64,000 nt of DNA, taken from positions 206,067-270,066 of the forward strand of contig JAGFNQ010009950.1 in assembly GCA_024364735.1 (NCBI GenBank), read 5' to 3'. Source of the stretch: Boesenbergia rotunda (Eukaryota > Streptophyta > Magnoliopsida > Zingiberales > Zingiberaceae). The notes below the pieces were generated by a model, which did not search any database, was not told the origin of the DNA, and saw only the letters and a program-made list of their open reading frames with translations. Made by a program: the position numbers and the translations under genes. Positions 35,436 to 47,080 of this stretch are shown one piece after another (the stretch's first letter is position 1; every line of letters begins with the position of its first letter).

Positions 35436-37498
35436 TGTAACACCCAATAATTTTCATGAATTATTAGGAATTTTTTGAATTTTTTGGCAATTTTTCGAAA
35501 AAAAAATTTAAAGGGTCGAGTGGAGGTTTGACCTCGCGACCACGCGGCAAGCGTGGTCCTTAAGCGAGCTCGGCTAGCCAGAAGGTCAGGGGTATCAAAC
35601 AGAGAAAAGGATGAAGCGAATTAATGTTATAGGCGAGTAAGTCTTTTTCATGAAGAGATGTTTCAACTTCCGCTTAAGTTGCGTTAAATCCCCTTTAGGT
35701 CAGGGAGTCGGCGGAAACAAGGGCAAGAGGAGGCTGCGAAAACAGGGAGAAAACAATGGTTTACTTCCTCCTTCTTCTTCCTCTTGAGTAGAGAACCTAG
35801 GGCTTTCTTCCCTAGGGCCAAGGAGTGAGGATTTTCGCAAGGGAAGAGAAAAGGAGTGCTACGCTAGGATTTTACAATATACTTAGTGAGTTTTCTTTAA
35901 ACAAAGGGTAAGTAGATCTCTCACCTGCAATAGAAGTAGTTTCGTATGTAGTTTCTCGTTGTAGAACTGTGATTTTGTGATCCAAGTGCATGCTTTAAGA
36001 ATATTGTTTTATTGTGTGATTTTAGTTTCTAAAGAATACATGTTTTTATCATAGAACTTGAATTTGAGTAGGTTTGGTGTATGTGATCTAAGCATGATAA
36101 GACCAAGTTCTTGAAAAGTCCCAAAAATGAGTTTTGGGTTAAGGGCACGCAAGGTGCTCGATGAAAGTTCCAAGTAAGAAAGGTAAAGGTTTGTAGTGTA
36201 AAAAGTTATGCAAAAAGAAAGATAGCTTGATAAGTATAAGCATTATGAGTAAGAAAGTATTTTACTTTTGTAAAGTGACATGTACCGGGCAAATGAGAGG
36301 CCCACAGAAAGTTAGAAAGAAGTTCTAATAGGGTGCGGTGGCTAGCTACCCTGAAACCTATTAGGGATGCGCACATTGGTACATTGATACCAGGTACAGT
36401 GTCAAGGCCTAGAAAGTTGATTATTATTTTTAAGTATATAAGTATATGTAAGTGTTTCCATTCTCTTAAGTGCATGTTTTGTTACGTATGTTAACATTGT
36501 TATGTTACCAGCATGTTAAAGAGCAAGAGCAAAGAAGTTAGTGTTTTAAAGTATGGAAATGTATAAGTATCAAATCTCAAAAGAAATCATGAGCATGTTA
36601 AGTTTGCAAGTGTTTTACTGCAAGTAAATGTTTTCAAGCATGATTGAGCATGATAGGTATATGAAAGTTCCCATATGCAAGTATTTCCAAGTGCATGTAT
36701 TTTGAAGCAAGCATTCTTGAAAAGAGCATGTTTATCATTGATCGCATGGATTTGTGAGTTAGGATTTACTTGCTAAGCAAATCGCTTATTAGTTGCATTT
36801 CCTTCTATTGCAGATAAAGGTAAAGAAAAAGCATAAGTTAAGGAGGCGAACGGGACTTGCATTGATGTTCAGTGGCGGCGGAACCGTGGAAGAGATCTTT
36901 GGGTTATGTCTTATAGAAACTTGTGGTTTGTGTTTTGGATTGGTAGAACATAAGGATTTTGTTTAAACTTTGCATAGAGACAAAGTTGAGTACAAACTCT
37001 AGTATGGATTTCATATGCTTTGATAGTTTATTAAATTTCGTAGAAAACCTAATTGCGAGTTAATGGATTTGTTTTGGGTGGTTAAGATGTTTATAAATCT
37101 AGTATAGAGTATAGATTTGGAGTTATTTATCTATATGCTTTGGAAGTGTATGAGTTATGGACCCTTGAAAGGCTTCCTCAGGTCTGAAACTGTAGTTTTC
37201 AGGCGTGCCAGTCGACTGGTTCAGATACCAGTCGACTGCCAAGAGGCCAGTCGACTGGTGCCGGGCACAAAAAGTTTCTGTGGCTGACACCAGTCGACTG
37301 GCTATCTAGCAGTCGACTGGTACCATTGAAATGAAAGTGTTGTAAGGCAGATGGTTAGTGCTTTGGTTTTACATCTAAGAGGTCTAGGAGTCAAATCCTT
37401 GCAAAGCAAATAAAATGAAAGTTTTTTTTAAAAGAAAAAAAATCAGAGCAAGTTAAGGGAAGTCAAGTAGTTGTAACCTAAGGCTAAGAATAAGGTAA

Positions 37499-40382
37499 TG
37501 TCATGCCCTGAGACCTAGGAGTTGCTGATCCAATAGAAAATCGGACTGCACTTCCCCTGTCCGACGGACAATTTACACAATACAAACATCCCACGCAATA
37601 TATATTTGGCCTCAGGCCTCCAAAATAGATAAACACAACATAAAAGCACTAGACAACTAAGTAAATCATACCTGACTACGGACCGGTCCGACTTACGACA
37701 AATCAACAAATACATAAGCCCCTTAGGGCACACTACAACACTCACAAGACATATACAAAGTCCTAAAAGAAATATGAAATAAATACATCGCCAAGTACAA
37801 AATCAAAACCCTGTCGTCGCGATGAGTAGGGACTGGCTGCTGGGCTCTTCTGGCGACTCCAAGTATTTCAACCTGAAAATAAAAATATATGGCAACGGTG
37901 TGAGTCCATAAACTCAGCGAATATCCAGCAGATACGCATAGTACGTTATAATAACAATAGGAGTCTACGCTGATACAGTCTCATACGAACAATAGGAAAG
38001 GGTATACTGAAGATACTGAATAAAGATACATACCAGAATCCATCTATCCTGCAGAGGGTGAAATAAATCCCTATGGAACAAGTATAACATATAATCCAAG
38101 ATAAACAGGTATCCAGTATATGCATGTCAATCAAGTGCAGAAATCAAATGCAGCAAACAATGCACGATGCAAAATATGTACATGGTGCAATGATATGTGT
38201 CACCCCTGACACCAGTCAGATCATCGTCCACCTGTCATAAATGAATGTCTGTAAGGGTAAAGCTATGAGAACTGTACGCACCCTGCTATCACTGCTCCTG
38301 AGTGACCGAGTGGACAGGATGCTGGCGGAGGTCTCTCTCCTACCCCAAGCAATGGGGGAGTCTAGCTCTCATCTTCTCGTGTCTCAGGATGAGAAGGGAT
38401 CCCTGGCTGCTACCACGCACCGGAACCACCCTCCAAATAGTGACCGTGCGGAGCAATACAAGGCAAATGCACACACCCTATGGTAGCCACTACCCATGAG
38501 TGGATGTGTGTGCATATCCTCATGTAACTGACGATGGGCTCAGACTACATAGGAGCCGATGATCGTCAGCATGCAATAATACACGGATGGTGCATGCCCC
38601 AAACACATATAACACCCACCAAGTCCTCAACTAACACCTCAGTGTGCTAGGTATAGGTCTGAATCCTATATCATGAGATACAAATATCCAACTAGGTATA
38701 ATGGCAAGGTAGCTAGTGATCCATAAATGTCAAATGATAAAAAGACATATCACTACTTCTATGAATATATATACATAAGACAACAAATGAGGCTTTATGA
38801 ACCCAAACGGGAGATAACCTCAAGGATAAACAGCATGTATCAAATACAGGTATACTAAGGCAGATATAGCATACAATCTTACTCTTATATACAACAAACC
38901 ACGCATAGCAATATGACAATATCTAAAAGATAAGTCAAAGGGTACCCACCTCCGAGACAGTAGATTCGAAAACGAACCCCCGTCTAAAATAATATCCACA
39001 ACGTAAATAATCACGTCAATGTCCTGTATAGAAGCATAACAATTATTTAACTAAACTCGCATACGTTACTTAGCTAATCACTATCAAAATTAATTCAAGA
39101 GTAATCCTAGTTATTATAATCATTTTACTTAGCCCAAGATTAGTAACCACTAGAAACCGATCCAAGCCACAATCGAATCGATACAATTCATAGATTTAAA
39201 TCCAATTCCCTTGGCTTCAATCGAAAATCCAAAACAGGGTAGATCCCAGCTCCATACCAACCCAAACAAATAAATGAACTAAACATCTAAATCAAATTCC
39301 CAACACCAATAATCCATATCATCACAGCAGCTTCTTCCTCACCAATCCAACACCAAAATTGATACAAGAGTTGAAGAAAACCCATATCTTCCCTAATGAA
39401 ACCCATCAAGATCAAGCACTTCAAATAGAGTTTCTTTCACAATGAAACTGAACAGAAGAATAGAGTTCATGAATGCTCACGATAGTATCAAAGACAAGCC
39501 CATTCCAAATACCAGAACACATGGCACAAGTATTGCGACATTTCAGAACTCCAAGACCAAAATCAACATAAACACCTCAATTCGATTCCACAAACTAAAT
39601 CAAGATCTAATCCAAAACTAACCCTTAATTCATATACCGATCTCAATCCATTCAATATCAACTCAACCAAAAGAACCTTACCTGAATCTGGCCTCAAGCA
39701 TAAGGACCGCAAACTACAGAACAAGACTGATTTGGCACACCCAATGGACTTCGGCACCCCTTCTATTCTGACCAGTGGCCGACAGCAACTTCCCTGCTCC
39801 AAATCCGGCGACACCACACTAGAGGAAAAGAGATCGGTTGGTATCAGCCCCTTTGCTGCGATTAGGGCTTGTAACGAACGGAAGAAGGAGTCGCCGCTTG
39901 GTTGTGGGCTGGTTTGCAGAGAAGAAAAAGGGGGGAAGGATCGAGTGGCTGCGGCTAGGGCTCGCGCGAAGGGGAGGAAGAAGAATCGGGGTGGTCTGTG
40001 GCTGGGCACGCGAGAGGGGAGAAGAGAAGGAGTCGGCGCCTGCGGGTCTCGGCTTTGGCTGCGCTGCGCTAGGGCACGAGGGAGATATAAGTATAAGAGA
40101 TGGCTTTTTTTGTATAAAAACCCTTAAATTCTCAGAAATCCCAAACCCTACTCTTAGGGTAAGGATTTTGGCATTTTAATCCATCTAAGTTGAGAAATAC
40201 ACCTTATATTTCTAAGATTAAATATTTTATCAGCTTAACCCTTTAACTTTAGGTAAATTTACATAAATCAACTTATTTGAGGTTCTCTTTCATGAAACTT
40301 AGTGCCGGAAGCCCTAGACACTATCCGGAAAAATTTTCGAAAAATTTTTCTGGTCCGGATTTTTGAATCGCCGTATTTTACA
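37499..40382 (-). mobile_element. C: solo LTR inside the B 3' LTR
   Basis: The 2884-bp insertion starts TGTCATGCCC and ends TATTTTACA, flanked by GGTAA (37494-37498, 40383-40387). Read on the minus strand it ends in GGGCATGACA and has the layout of a Tekay/Del-type LTR, with GC-rich leader DNA (39700-40080) downstream of a TATA-like region (40080-40100). No coding domain or second LTR is present. The ORFs in the GC-rich part have no recognisable domain. Confidence 0.85.
37873..39681 (-). other. Putative intron in solo LTR C
   Basis: The minus-strand donor reads TTCAG|GTAAGG at 39681 and the acceptor reads TTTTTATTTTCAG|GTTG ending at 37873; length 1809 nt. The placement, after a GC-rich leader and before the 3' part of the LTR, is the same as in B, D and E although the sequence is unrelated. 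Confidence 0.45.
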
Positions 40383-40445
40383 GGTAAAGTTAAGGTTAAG
40401 TAAAAGTGATGTCCGCTTTAGTGGTAGAGAAGTGGGGTCGTCACA

Positions 40446-41003
40446 CTCTCCCACTACTTGCTATATACCACATATGCTCTTTCTGATAATTGCTGTTCTA
40501 GAGGCTGGAAAGTACTTCTCCAAAAATACTTTCTTCATAGAAATCCAGTTAGAAACGTGCCCAGTAGGTAGGTAGTAGAACCAATCCTTAGCTGCTCTAG
40601 TCATGGAAAATGGGAATGCCCTTAGCTTGATATCTTCCTCTGAAATCCCCTGAGGCTTCATGGTAGAGCAGATTACGTGGAATTCATGTAAATGTCTGTT
40701 GGGATCCTCCCCAGACTGACCTTGAAATTTCGATAATAAATGGATGAGTCCTGATCTTAACGTAAAATCTCCAGTAAGCTCTGGATAGGCAATGCAGGAG
40801 TACTGAAAAGCATCATCTGGTGCTGCTAGTTCCTTCATAGTTTTCTGGTGGTCTGCCATATGATCAACTGAATGAATAGCAATAGACTGAGTAGGAAGAA
40901 TATTAATAGCCTCTGAAACACTGATCTGGTTCCTCCTTGCTCTGAAGGTCCTTTCAATTTCAGGATAAAATTCTTCAAGAATACCACCTGCAGATCTGGT
41001 CAT
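40446..41003 (-). pseudogene. Gag N-terminal part (A), right of the B insertion
   Basis: The 180-codon frame 40461-41003 contains the Athila gag domain: FRLRSGLIHLL-like start, FQGQSGEDPNRHLHEFHVIC, LRAFPFSMTRAAKDWFYYLP and KKVFLEKYFPASRTAIIRKS. It is open up to the B insertion; the rest of the domain is at 20061-20476. It would form the element's particle. Confidence 0.85.
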
Positions 41004-41112
41004 ACAACAAATACAAAATCACAGCAAATGTATACAAAAAATGAAACAAATAAAATGGATCACAAGATATAGAAATAAGCACGCAAGCTAAATCAAACAA
41101 ACTCAACTACCT

Positions 41113-41130
41113 TCCCCGGCAACGGCACCA
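41113..41130 (-). promoter_or_regulatory. Primer-binding site of A (tRNA-Asp type)
   Basis: The minus strand reads TGGTGCCGTTGCCGGGGA, one base different from the site in F, six bases from the end of the 5' LTR. The ~110-nt leader to the gag start (41003) has no other feature I can name. Confidence 0.75.
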
Positions 41131-41136
41131 AAAATT

Positions 41137-42860
41137 TGATGGTACCCAATACTAGTGTCACGATGAGCACTCAAATTTAGATATTTATAAACTGAAAACC
41201 CTTGCTAACATGATTAAATGTAGAATAGGGGCCTCAGGTCGTATTTTTCCAGGACTAGTTTAGGATGTTTGATTCAAGCTTGGATTTGTCGTTCGATGTT
41301 GTTTTTGGGTTTTCAAATAAGATTGGGGTTTTGTGTTACAAATAGAAACGCAAGAGTAGTAATAAAATGAACTAGCTAAGCATATCTGCCCTAAAGAGTT
41401 TCAAGAACTACACTTAACCAATTTGAACGCTAATCAAGAACCTACCTTAACACTAATTGAGAATTAAGCAATTCAATTGGATATTATGAATCTAAAAACT
41501 CAAGTACTGATAAAACAGTAAAAGAACTTGAAATATTAAGCTAAATTGTAGAAGTTAAAGTTGAAACAAATTTTGCTACAGAAACAGAATTTTAAAGAAG
41601 CAATGCTCTGCCTGATCGGTCGGCAATCCGATCAGATGCAATCCTGATCGGTCTGAGTGACTGATCAGGTGATGTCTGGATCGGTCGACAGTTCGATCAG
41701 TATCTGATAGTTTGCAGATACAGAATCAACGATCGCAGAAAACTAATGCTAAAACTGAAACTAAACAACAGATTCACTTCTCAACTCAAGAACAATCTTG
41801 CTGTCACTCAAGATTCAACCAGAAACCCTCTAGCTCATAGATCACCTGAATCCAATTGCCCGCGGTCGATTTGCGTTAGTTCTCCGGCGTAGCTGAAATC
41901 CATCCGAGCTCCTCTTGTTGGCGAATTGGGATTGTGCTTGTGGATCGGAGACTCTTTTAGGTCTTCAGAAAACCCTTCTGAATGCCTTGACAGCTCCGCG
42001 AGATGAAAATGGATAGATGGAAGTCGATCGGATGAATAGGCGCTTTGGAGAAACCCTCCCCGTAATGCCTTACAGCAACGGAAACCAATCACAATCTGCT
42101 CGGGAAATCTCTTTCAGTGCTCCGAGATCTTGAATCTAAACTTCCTCTATTGTGGGCGCGATAGAACAAAGAAACAAAGAAGAAATCGCAAGAACAGGGA
42201 AGAACAGTGGCGAAGATGCGATTACGAGCCCAGCGGAGTAAATTCCTGTTTTAACTAATTGCTTTTGAATTTGGACGACTGTGATTTCCCTGATCTCATC
42301 CAACGGTCAGATTAAGTCAGATCTGATCCAAATCTTACAGATCTTGATCAAGGGCTCTGATCTACTTCTCCTTAGCTCGGATCAATCAGATCTGTGGCAG
42401 ATGGCTCAGATCCTCCCTTCTCTTGAATGGACGGCCTAGATCCTCTAGTGCTTGATCCAACGGCTGAATTAACTCTAATCTAGCCCAAACTTTCAGATCA
42501 TGATCCATGAACATGATTAAGTCTATCTTGAGCTTGGATCGACCAGAAGTTGGTGGATAGCTTAGATCAAACCGTTCTCTTGAATGGATGGTTCATGTTA
42601 ATCCGATGCTTGATCCCTTTGATCCGGATCCAATTCTGACTCAAGGTTTACCCAATCTGATCCAGGTCCATGATCATTTGAAACCTACAAAATGCTATTC
42701 AATTTTAGTGCCAAAACATCTTAAATATAGAAAGAATTGAATCTTAAGCTAAAATGGAGACAATCCATGAAACCTAATATAAATGCAAACTTAAGCATAT
42801 GAAAGTGGATCAAAACATGGATTTGAGGGCCTAATTTAATCAACAAAATGAAAGTTATCA
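41137..42860 (-). repeat. 5' LTR of element A
   Basis: This is the mate of 8879-10594, with small differences. The GATCGG palindrome cluster (~41611-41700) is kept. It ends GTTATCA next to the ATGGA duplication. Confidence 0.9.
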
Positions 42861-43032
42861 ATGGACTGGTTGGCAAAAACTCTCTTGAATGGAGTAGGTG
42901 AAAGGCGCGTTCCCCAGAAGGGAACATTAGGCGTCGGTTCGACCTAGGGGTTCGCAGAAATCTGAAGTTAGAACCAATTTGTTAAGGCAAAGATTGTATA
43001 TGTGTTTGCCTTGTATTTATGTATCTTGCAGG
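42861..43032 (+). repeat. N1 5' LTR, segment 2 of 3
   Basis: After A the N1 LTR resumes with a second ATGGA, then GGAGTAGGTG(A/G)AAGGCGCGTT and GTCGGTTCGACCTAGG. These match the reverse complement of ~50150-50330 in the N2 LTR. It is cut again at 43032 by N2. Confidence 0.85.
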
Positions 43033-44623
43033 TGTAGGATCGGTGCCGTCGATAGAGGGGGGGGGTGAATATCGACCATCAAAAACTTGTCGTGAAAACA
43101 TCGTACAACTTTCGATCTACTCAGAGCGTTAGTGCAGCGGAAAAAAAGAACACAAAGAAAAACAATACACACGGACACAGCAGGATTTATTTACTTGGTT
43201 CCCAACCCCCCAGGGTCAGTACGTCCAAGGCCTATGTACTCGGCGTGAGTCCACTATTGGTCTCCTTTCCAAAATTTCTGGAGGCGGAGAAAACCCGTCT
43301 TATAGTGTATAGTTACAAGCAACAATATTGAAAGTTGAGAATGGAACAAATAAAGCAAACCGAACAAGAATCTGAAACTCGGCCGATCTGGACCTCCGAA
43401 GTGCCGTGCACTTCCTCCTGGAGCCTCCCGGTCATAGAGCCTCGTCTTTAGAGTGTTGTCCTCGGTCAGAATGCATAGAATCACTTTCAGTAGTTGTATC
43501 TGAAGCAGAGGGATCGAAGCCCCGTTTATAGCACTCCTGGGGGTGCCCTGGACGTTGGGGGCGCCCCTAAAAATTCGGTCAAACCTTATCCGTGCGCCGA
43601 CCTCGCCGCAGCTGATAAAATCTCTGACCAGGGCACCCCGAACCTTCCGGGCACCCTCGTGAAGGCTTATCTGTGTTTCAAACTCGAAACAACAAATATA
43701 ACATTCAACTTGGGTGCCCCGGACCTTCCGGGCGCCCTCATAGGAGCCTATTCTGCTTATCACACAAAAGACTGCTTTTTACTCTTGACTGGGGGCGCCC
43801 TCATCATCCCGGGCACCCTGCTTGGCTGGTTTCCAACTAAACTGGTTTTTCCTTTTGACTAGGGGCGCCCCCATCATTCCGGGCGCCCTGCTTTGCTGGT
43901 TTCCAGTCCTAATGTATGTTATTTGCCTGCTTTGTCTTCCGTTCTAGGTACCTGCAAGATACAAAAATACAAAGCAAATATACACACATTCTTAATCTTA
44001 AGGACTTGGTTCGGACTTCGGATTTCCATGAAACCCTAGGTCGAACCGACGCAAGTTCTCACCCCCGAGAACGCGCCTTCCACCTACTCCTTTCAGGAGC
44101 CGGTTTCCACCCAGTCCTTCAGGTGGACTTTTGCTTAGCCTCCGATTACTCCAAGCCTCGAGACGCCCGAACCCCAACCCATCTCTACTTCTGTCCTTAG
44201 TCATCGCTGAGCTAAGTTGCTCAGTCCCTCGGACCAAGACTCCGTGCCCAAACCCTAGGTCCAGGACTTAGGTGCCCAACCCTCGGCCAGGTCTTCGTGC
44301 CCAATTCCCCGAACCAGGTCTTCGGTGCCCAACCCTCGGCCAGGTCTTCTTGCCTAGTCCCCGACCAGGGCTTAGTGCCCACCTTCCGAGCAGGTCTTCG
44401 GTGCCCAGCCCTTTGCCAGGACTTAGTGCCCAATCCTCGATCAGGACTTAGTGCCCAATTCCCTGAACCATGACTTATTGCTTAGGTTTACTAGGACTTC
44501 CTTCCAATTTGGTTACTCCTCTCTTAACTCCCCTTTGTCTGTTCAATGTGTCACTGACTTAAGTAAATTGTCAAACATTAAAACACTTAGAGGAGAACAT
44601 CATTGATGTAACTTGCACCAACA
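43033..44623 (-). repeat. 3' LTR of N2
   Basis: The LTR is closely similar to 49217-50780. It contains GGGCGCCC-type palindromes (43540-43900) and the ~28-bp GCCCAACCCTCGGCCAGG repeats (44240-44480). The ORFs seen here in several frames are side effects of GC-rich repeats. Confidence 0.9.
43540..43900. repeat. Cluster of GGGCGCCC motifs in N2 LTR
   Basis: About ten copies of GG(G)C(G/A)CC(C) occur, often in pairs ~20 bp apart separated by CCGGACCTTCC or CATCATTCC. The same cluster lies at ~49725-50075 in the other LTR, and a GGCGCC-rich counterpart lies in N1 at 50845-51005. Confidence 0.75.
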
Positions 44624-44637
44624 ATCTCCCCCTTTTT
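44624..44637 (-). promoter_or_regulatory. Polypurine tract of N2
   Basis: The minus strand reads AAAAAGGGGGAGAT immediately before the 3' LTR start TGTTGG. Confidence 0.85.
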
Positions 44638-47080
44638 GATGTTTGACAATAACTTAAGTTAGATTGGTTGAAGGGGCTAACTTACTATCTTGGGGATCAA
44701 ACAAAAAATGACCTTAGTTTTGAAAATATATTTTTGATCCTCTGGGAATTCTCTCCCATTTTGAAAAACATTTTGATTAAATGGTCCTTTGGTAAGAATC
44801 AAAAAAATTTTCTAACTTAAGCACACCTCTCCCCCTTTGTCATACATCAAAAAAACCACCAGAAATACTTGCACCAACAATGAGAATATTTGGATTTTTT
44901 TTAAAATACTTAGTATAAATTTTTGAAGGCATAGCATAAAACTCAGTATTTACGTATTTTGATCATAGAAAACTTAAACAATATTGCATTTGGGAAAAAT
45001 ACCGTATTTTTGAAAGAATACTATGAGTTTTGAAAGGTGCAAGTACTTTGAAAGATCTGATGCATTTTTGAAAGATATTTTGAAAAATATAAGTTTTTCT
45101 GAAAAATATTATACATATTTTGCAAGTACTAACTATTTTTGAAAAAGATGAGACTTTGAAAAATATAAGTAATTTTTGAAAAGTATTATGCATTTTGAAA
45201 ACATAATATTTTACTTGACTTGGTTTCTTTTCCAGTCTGACACAATCCTAGGAAATCTTGTTAACTACAAGGACATTTTCCTAAGTGTCCTGGAAAATTT
45301 TCAAACTCAAGTAAATATAAAAAAAATTTCATAAGTTGCATAACTTCTGAAAAATATAATAATAGGATGTAAGTATATTTTGAAAAATATATAAAATTTT
45401 AAAGTCATAATACTTGATTTGGTTTATTTTCCAGTCTGACACAATCATAGGAAACCTTGTTGACTACAAGGACATTTTTCTAAGTGTCCTGGGAGATTTT
45501 CCAACCTCAAGATAAACATTTTTTTTCAAATTGATCAAAACCAAATGAATTTTTGAAAATACTGGTATTTTTTAAAAAATGAAAGTATTTCGAAAGAATA
45601 CTTATGTTTTTAGCATGATTTGAAAATACCGCGCATGAAAACATTTGAAATATTCAATAATTCTTTTAATTTGACCTCCCCCTAAACTTGACCCAGTCCT
45701 GGGAAGCTTGTTGACCACAAGTACTCTTCCTCTGAGTCTTAAGGTTTGATTCAAATCAAAGGAATTATCTAATAATTTCAAAACAATTATTTACACAAAA
45801 AAATATTTTCAGAAGTTTGATTTAGACTCCCCCTAAATCTGATACATCCTAGGAGTCCTTGTAGATTATGAAGTGGACCTTCCTCTGTGTCATTAGGGTT
45901 TATCAAAATCAAACAAGACAAAGCACACTCTTGGAATGAATTTTGAAATTTCGAAACATATTTTGAAATTAAGGTAATTTATTCGACATAGTTTTCGAAA
46001 AACATAAGTAATAGTGTTTAAAGCCCAGTTTTCGAAAACCATTTTAAAAGACAGTGGTTTTTCAAGGACAATTTTTGAAAACGAATAAACCACTCCCCCT
46101 GTACCCAACATCGTTTGACTCTATCTAAGTGCCTTAAGAAACTTTAGTGTTGTCCTAAGAGGCTTGTGTCTAATTGAGTGAGTCAAACAATTTTTGAAAA
46201 GATATACTTTTGAAAAATGTATAATATGTATAATCAATCAGACAAGCATGAATTCCATAAAAATATTATTCTGTTGAAGCACTATTTTGAAAAAATATTT
46301 TTAGGAAAATATTCTAACAATTTTGAAAAATATTTTTCAATTCATTAGTCCTTAACATCTCACCCATTTTAGATGTATCAATACAACAAGCATGGTTGCC
46401 TTATAGGTGTATTGTGAGATGCTTGAATCATTTTTCATAATTTATTATTAACTCTAAGATTTAATTGAAGCTTGTCTTAGATTTGAATTTGACACGAAGT
46501 AACTTGAATTTGAATTTCAAAAATTGGCTTCCAGGTCTTGGCGAGGCACTAGGCCTTCTTTGGCCGTAGCCTTATTGGATCATCAACCCTTTCCTTGACA
46601 AAGCCTTTTAATGAAATTTCATTTTCAAAATTACTTTTTGAAAAATTCTGGTCTAACTAGTTTGGGTCTTGGATCGGTAGCTTCGGCTAGTTTCACCAGT
46701 CTAAAGAGACCAAGTAGTGTATACTTAACCTTATTAGAAGAGGCTTCCCTAACGTACTATCATCTCACCGCCACCCAATACTAGGTTGATCAAGTTTCAA
46801 TTATTCTTTTTCCTATAGTCGCTCTAATATATGCATAAAATTTAAATATGAATGACATGTCATATATTTAAAAGAAGTAGCAAATGCATGGCATGACAAT
46901 TATGCATGAGTCAAACAATTCAAATCATTTTATTTAAGTTTCTAAAAATGTATCAAATTCTCGATTTGATACATGTCGTGTGAACCTGCGAATATGTCAA
47001 CCCACTTTGACATATTTAATGTTATTAATTTTAATGGTTACAGTTTGGGTAAAATTTTATTTCAGTTTGAGTTTAAGTTA
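44638..47080 (-). other. N2 noncoding region with repeated CTCCCCCT modules
   Basis: There is no ORF of note. At about 45230, 45425, 45680, 45830 and 46095 a module of ~70-90 bp recurs, with a CTCCCCCT or TTTTCCAGTCTGACACAATC start, CTTGT(T/A)(G/A)A-TACAAGGAC and (T/A)GTGTC(C/A). The DNA between modules is rich in TTTTGAAAAATAT. The part 46490-46860 is the block shared with N1 and S. The function is unknown; the purine-rich minus-strand modules look like extra polypurine tracts. Confidence 0.55.

Larger units (their letters stand above)
20477..40445 (+). mobile_element. B: Tekay-like chromovirus (Ty3/gypsy)
   Basis: LTRs at 20477-22637 and 35436-40445 both start TGTAACACCC. The flanking duplication is CTCTC (20472-20476 and 40446-40450). 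Gene order is gag with zinc knuckles, protease, RT, RNase H, integrase and a chromodomain-like end, as in the Tekay/Del clade. The element contains a MITE in its leader, solo LTR D in gag, solo LTR E in RNase H and solo LTR C in its 3' LTR; without them it would be ~9.3 kb. At least four stops and three frameshifts disable it. Confidence 0.92.
35436..40445 (+). repeat. 3' LTR of B, split by solo LTR C
   Basis: The LTR copy runs 35436-37498 and 40383-40445, with C in between. Over shared positions it differs little from the 5' copy; the ~40-bp deletion in the CCAGTCGACTGG cluster is the largest change. The putative intron is conserved (35908-36813). Confidence 0.9.
8879..42860 (-). mobile_element. 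A: Athila-like Ty3/gypsy element with nested insertions
   Basis: Both LTRs are present (8879-10594 and 41137-42860), each starting TGAT(T/G)GT and ending GTTATCA on the plus strand. The element is flanked by the 5-bp duplication ATGGA (8874-8878 and 42861-42865). Gene order on the minus strand is gag, Q-rich spacer, protease, RT-RNase H, integrase, as in Athila elements. Solo LTR G interrupts integrase and element B interrupts gag; without these A would be ~11.8 kb. Several stops and frameshifts show it is no longer autonomous. It sits in the LTR of N1. Confidence 0.9.

Noticed and set aside
39563..40009. ORFs of 113-148 codons on both strands in GC-rich DNA
   Set aside because: They lie in solo LTR C in its leader region; composition is Arg/Ser/Pro-rich as expected from GC-rich DNA, with no domain.
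43494..43862. GC-rich ORF family also at 49680-50132
   Set aside because: Side effect of the GGGCGCCC repeats in the N2 LTRs; it differs by stops between copies.
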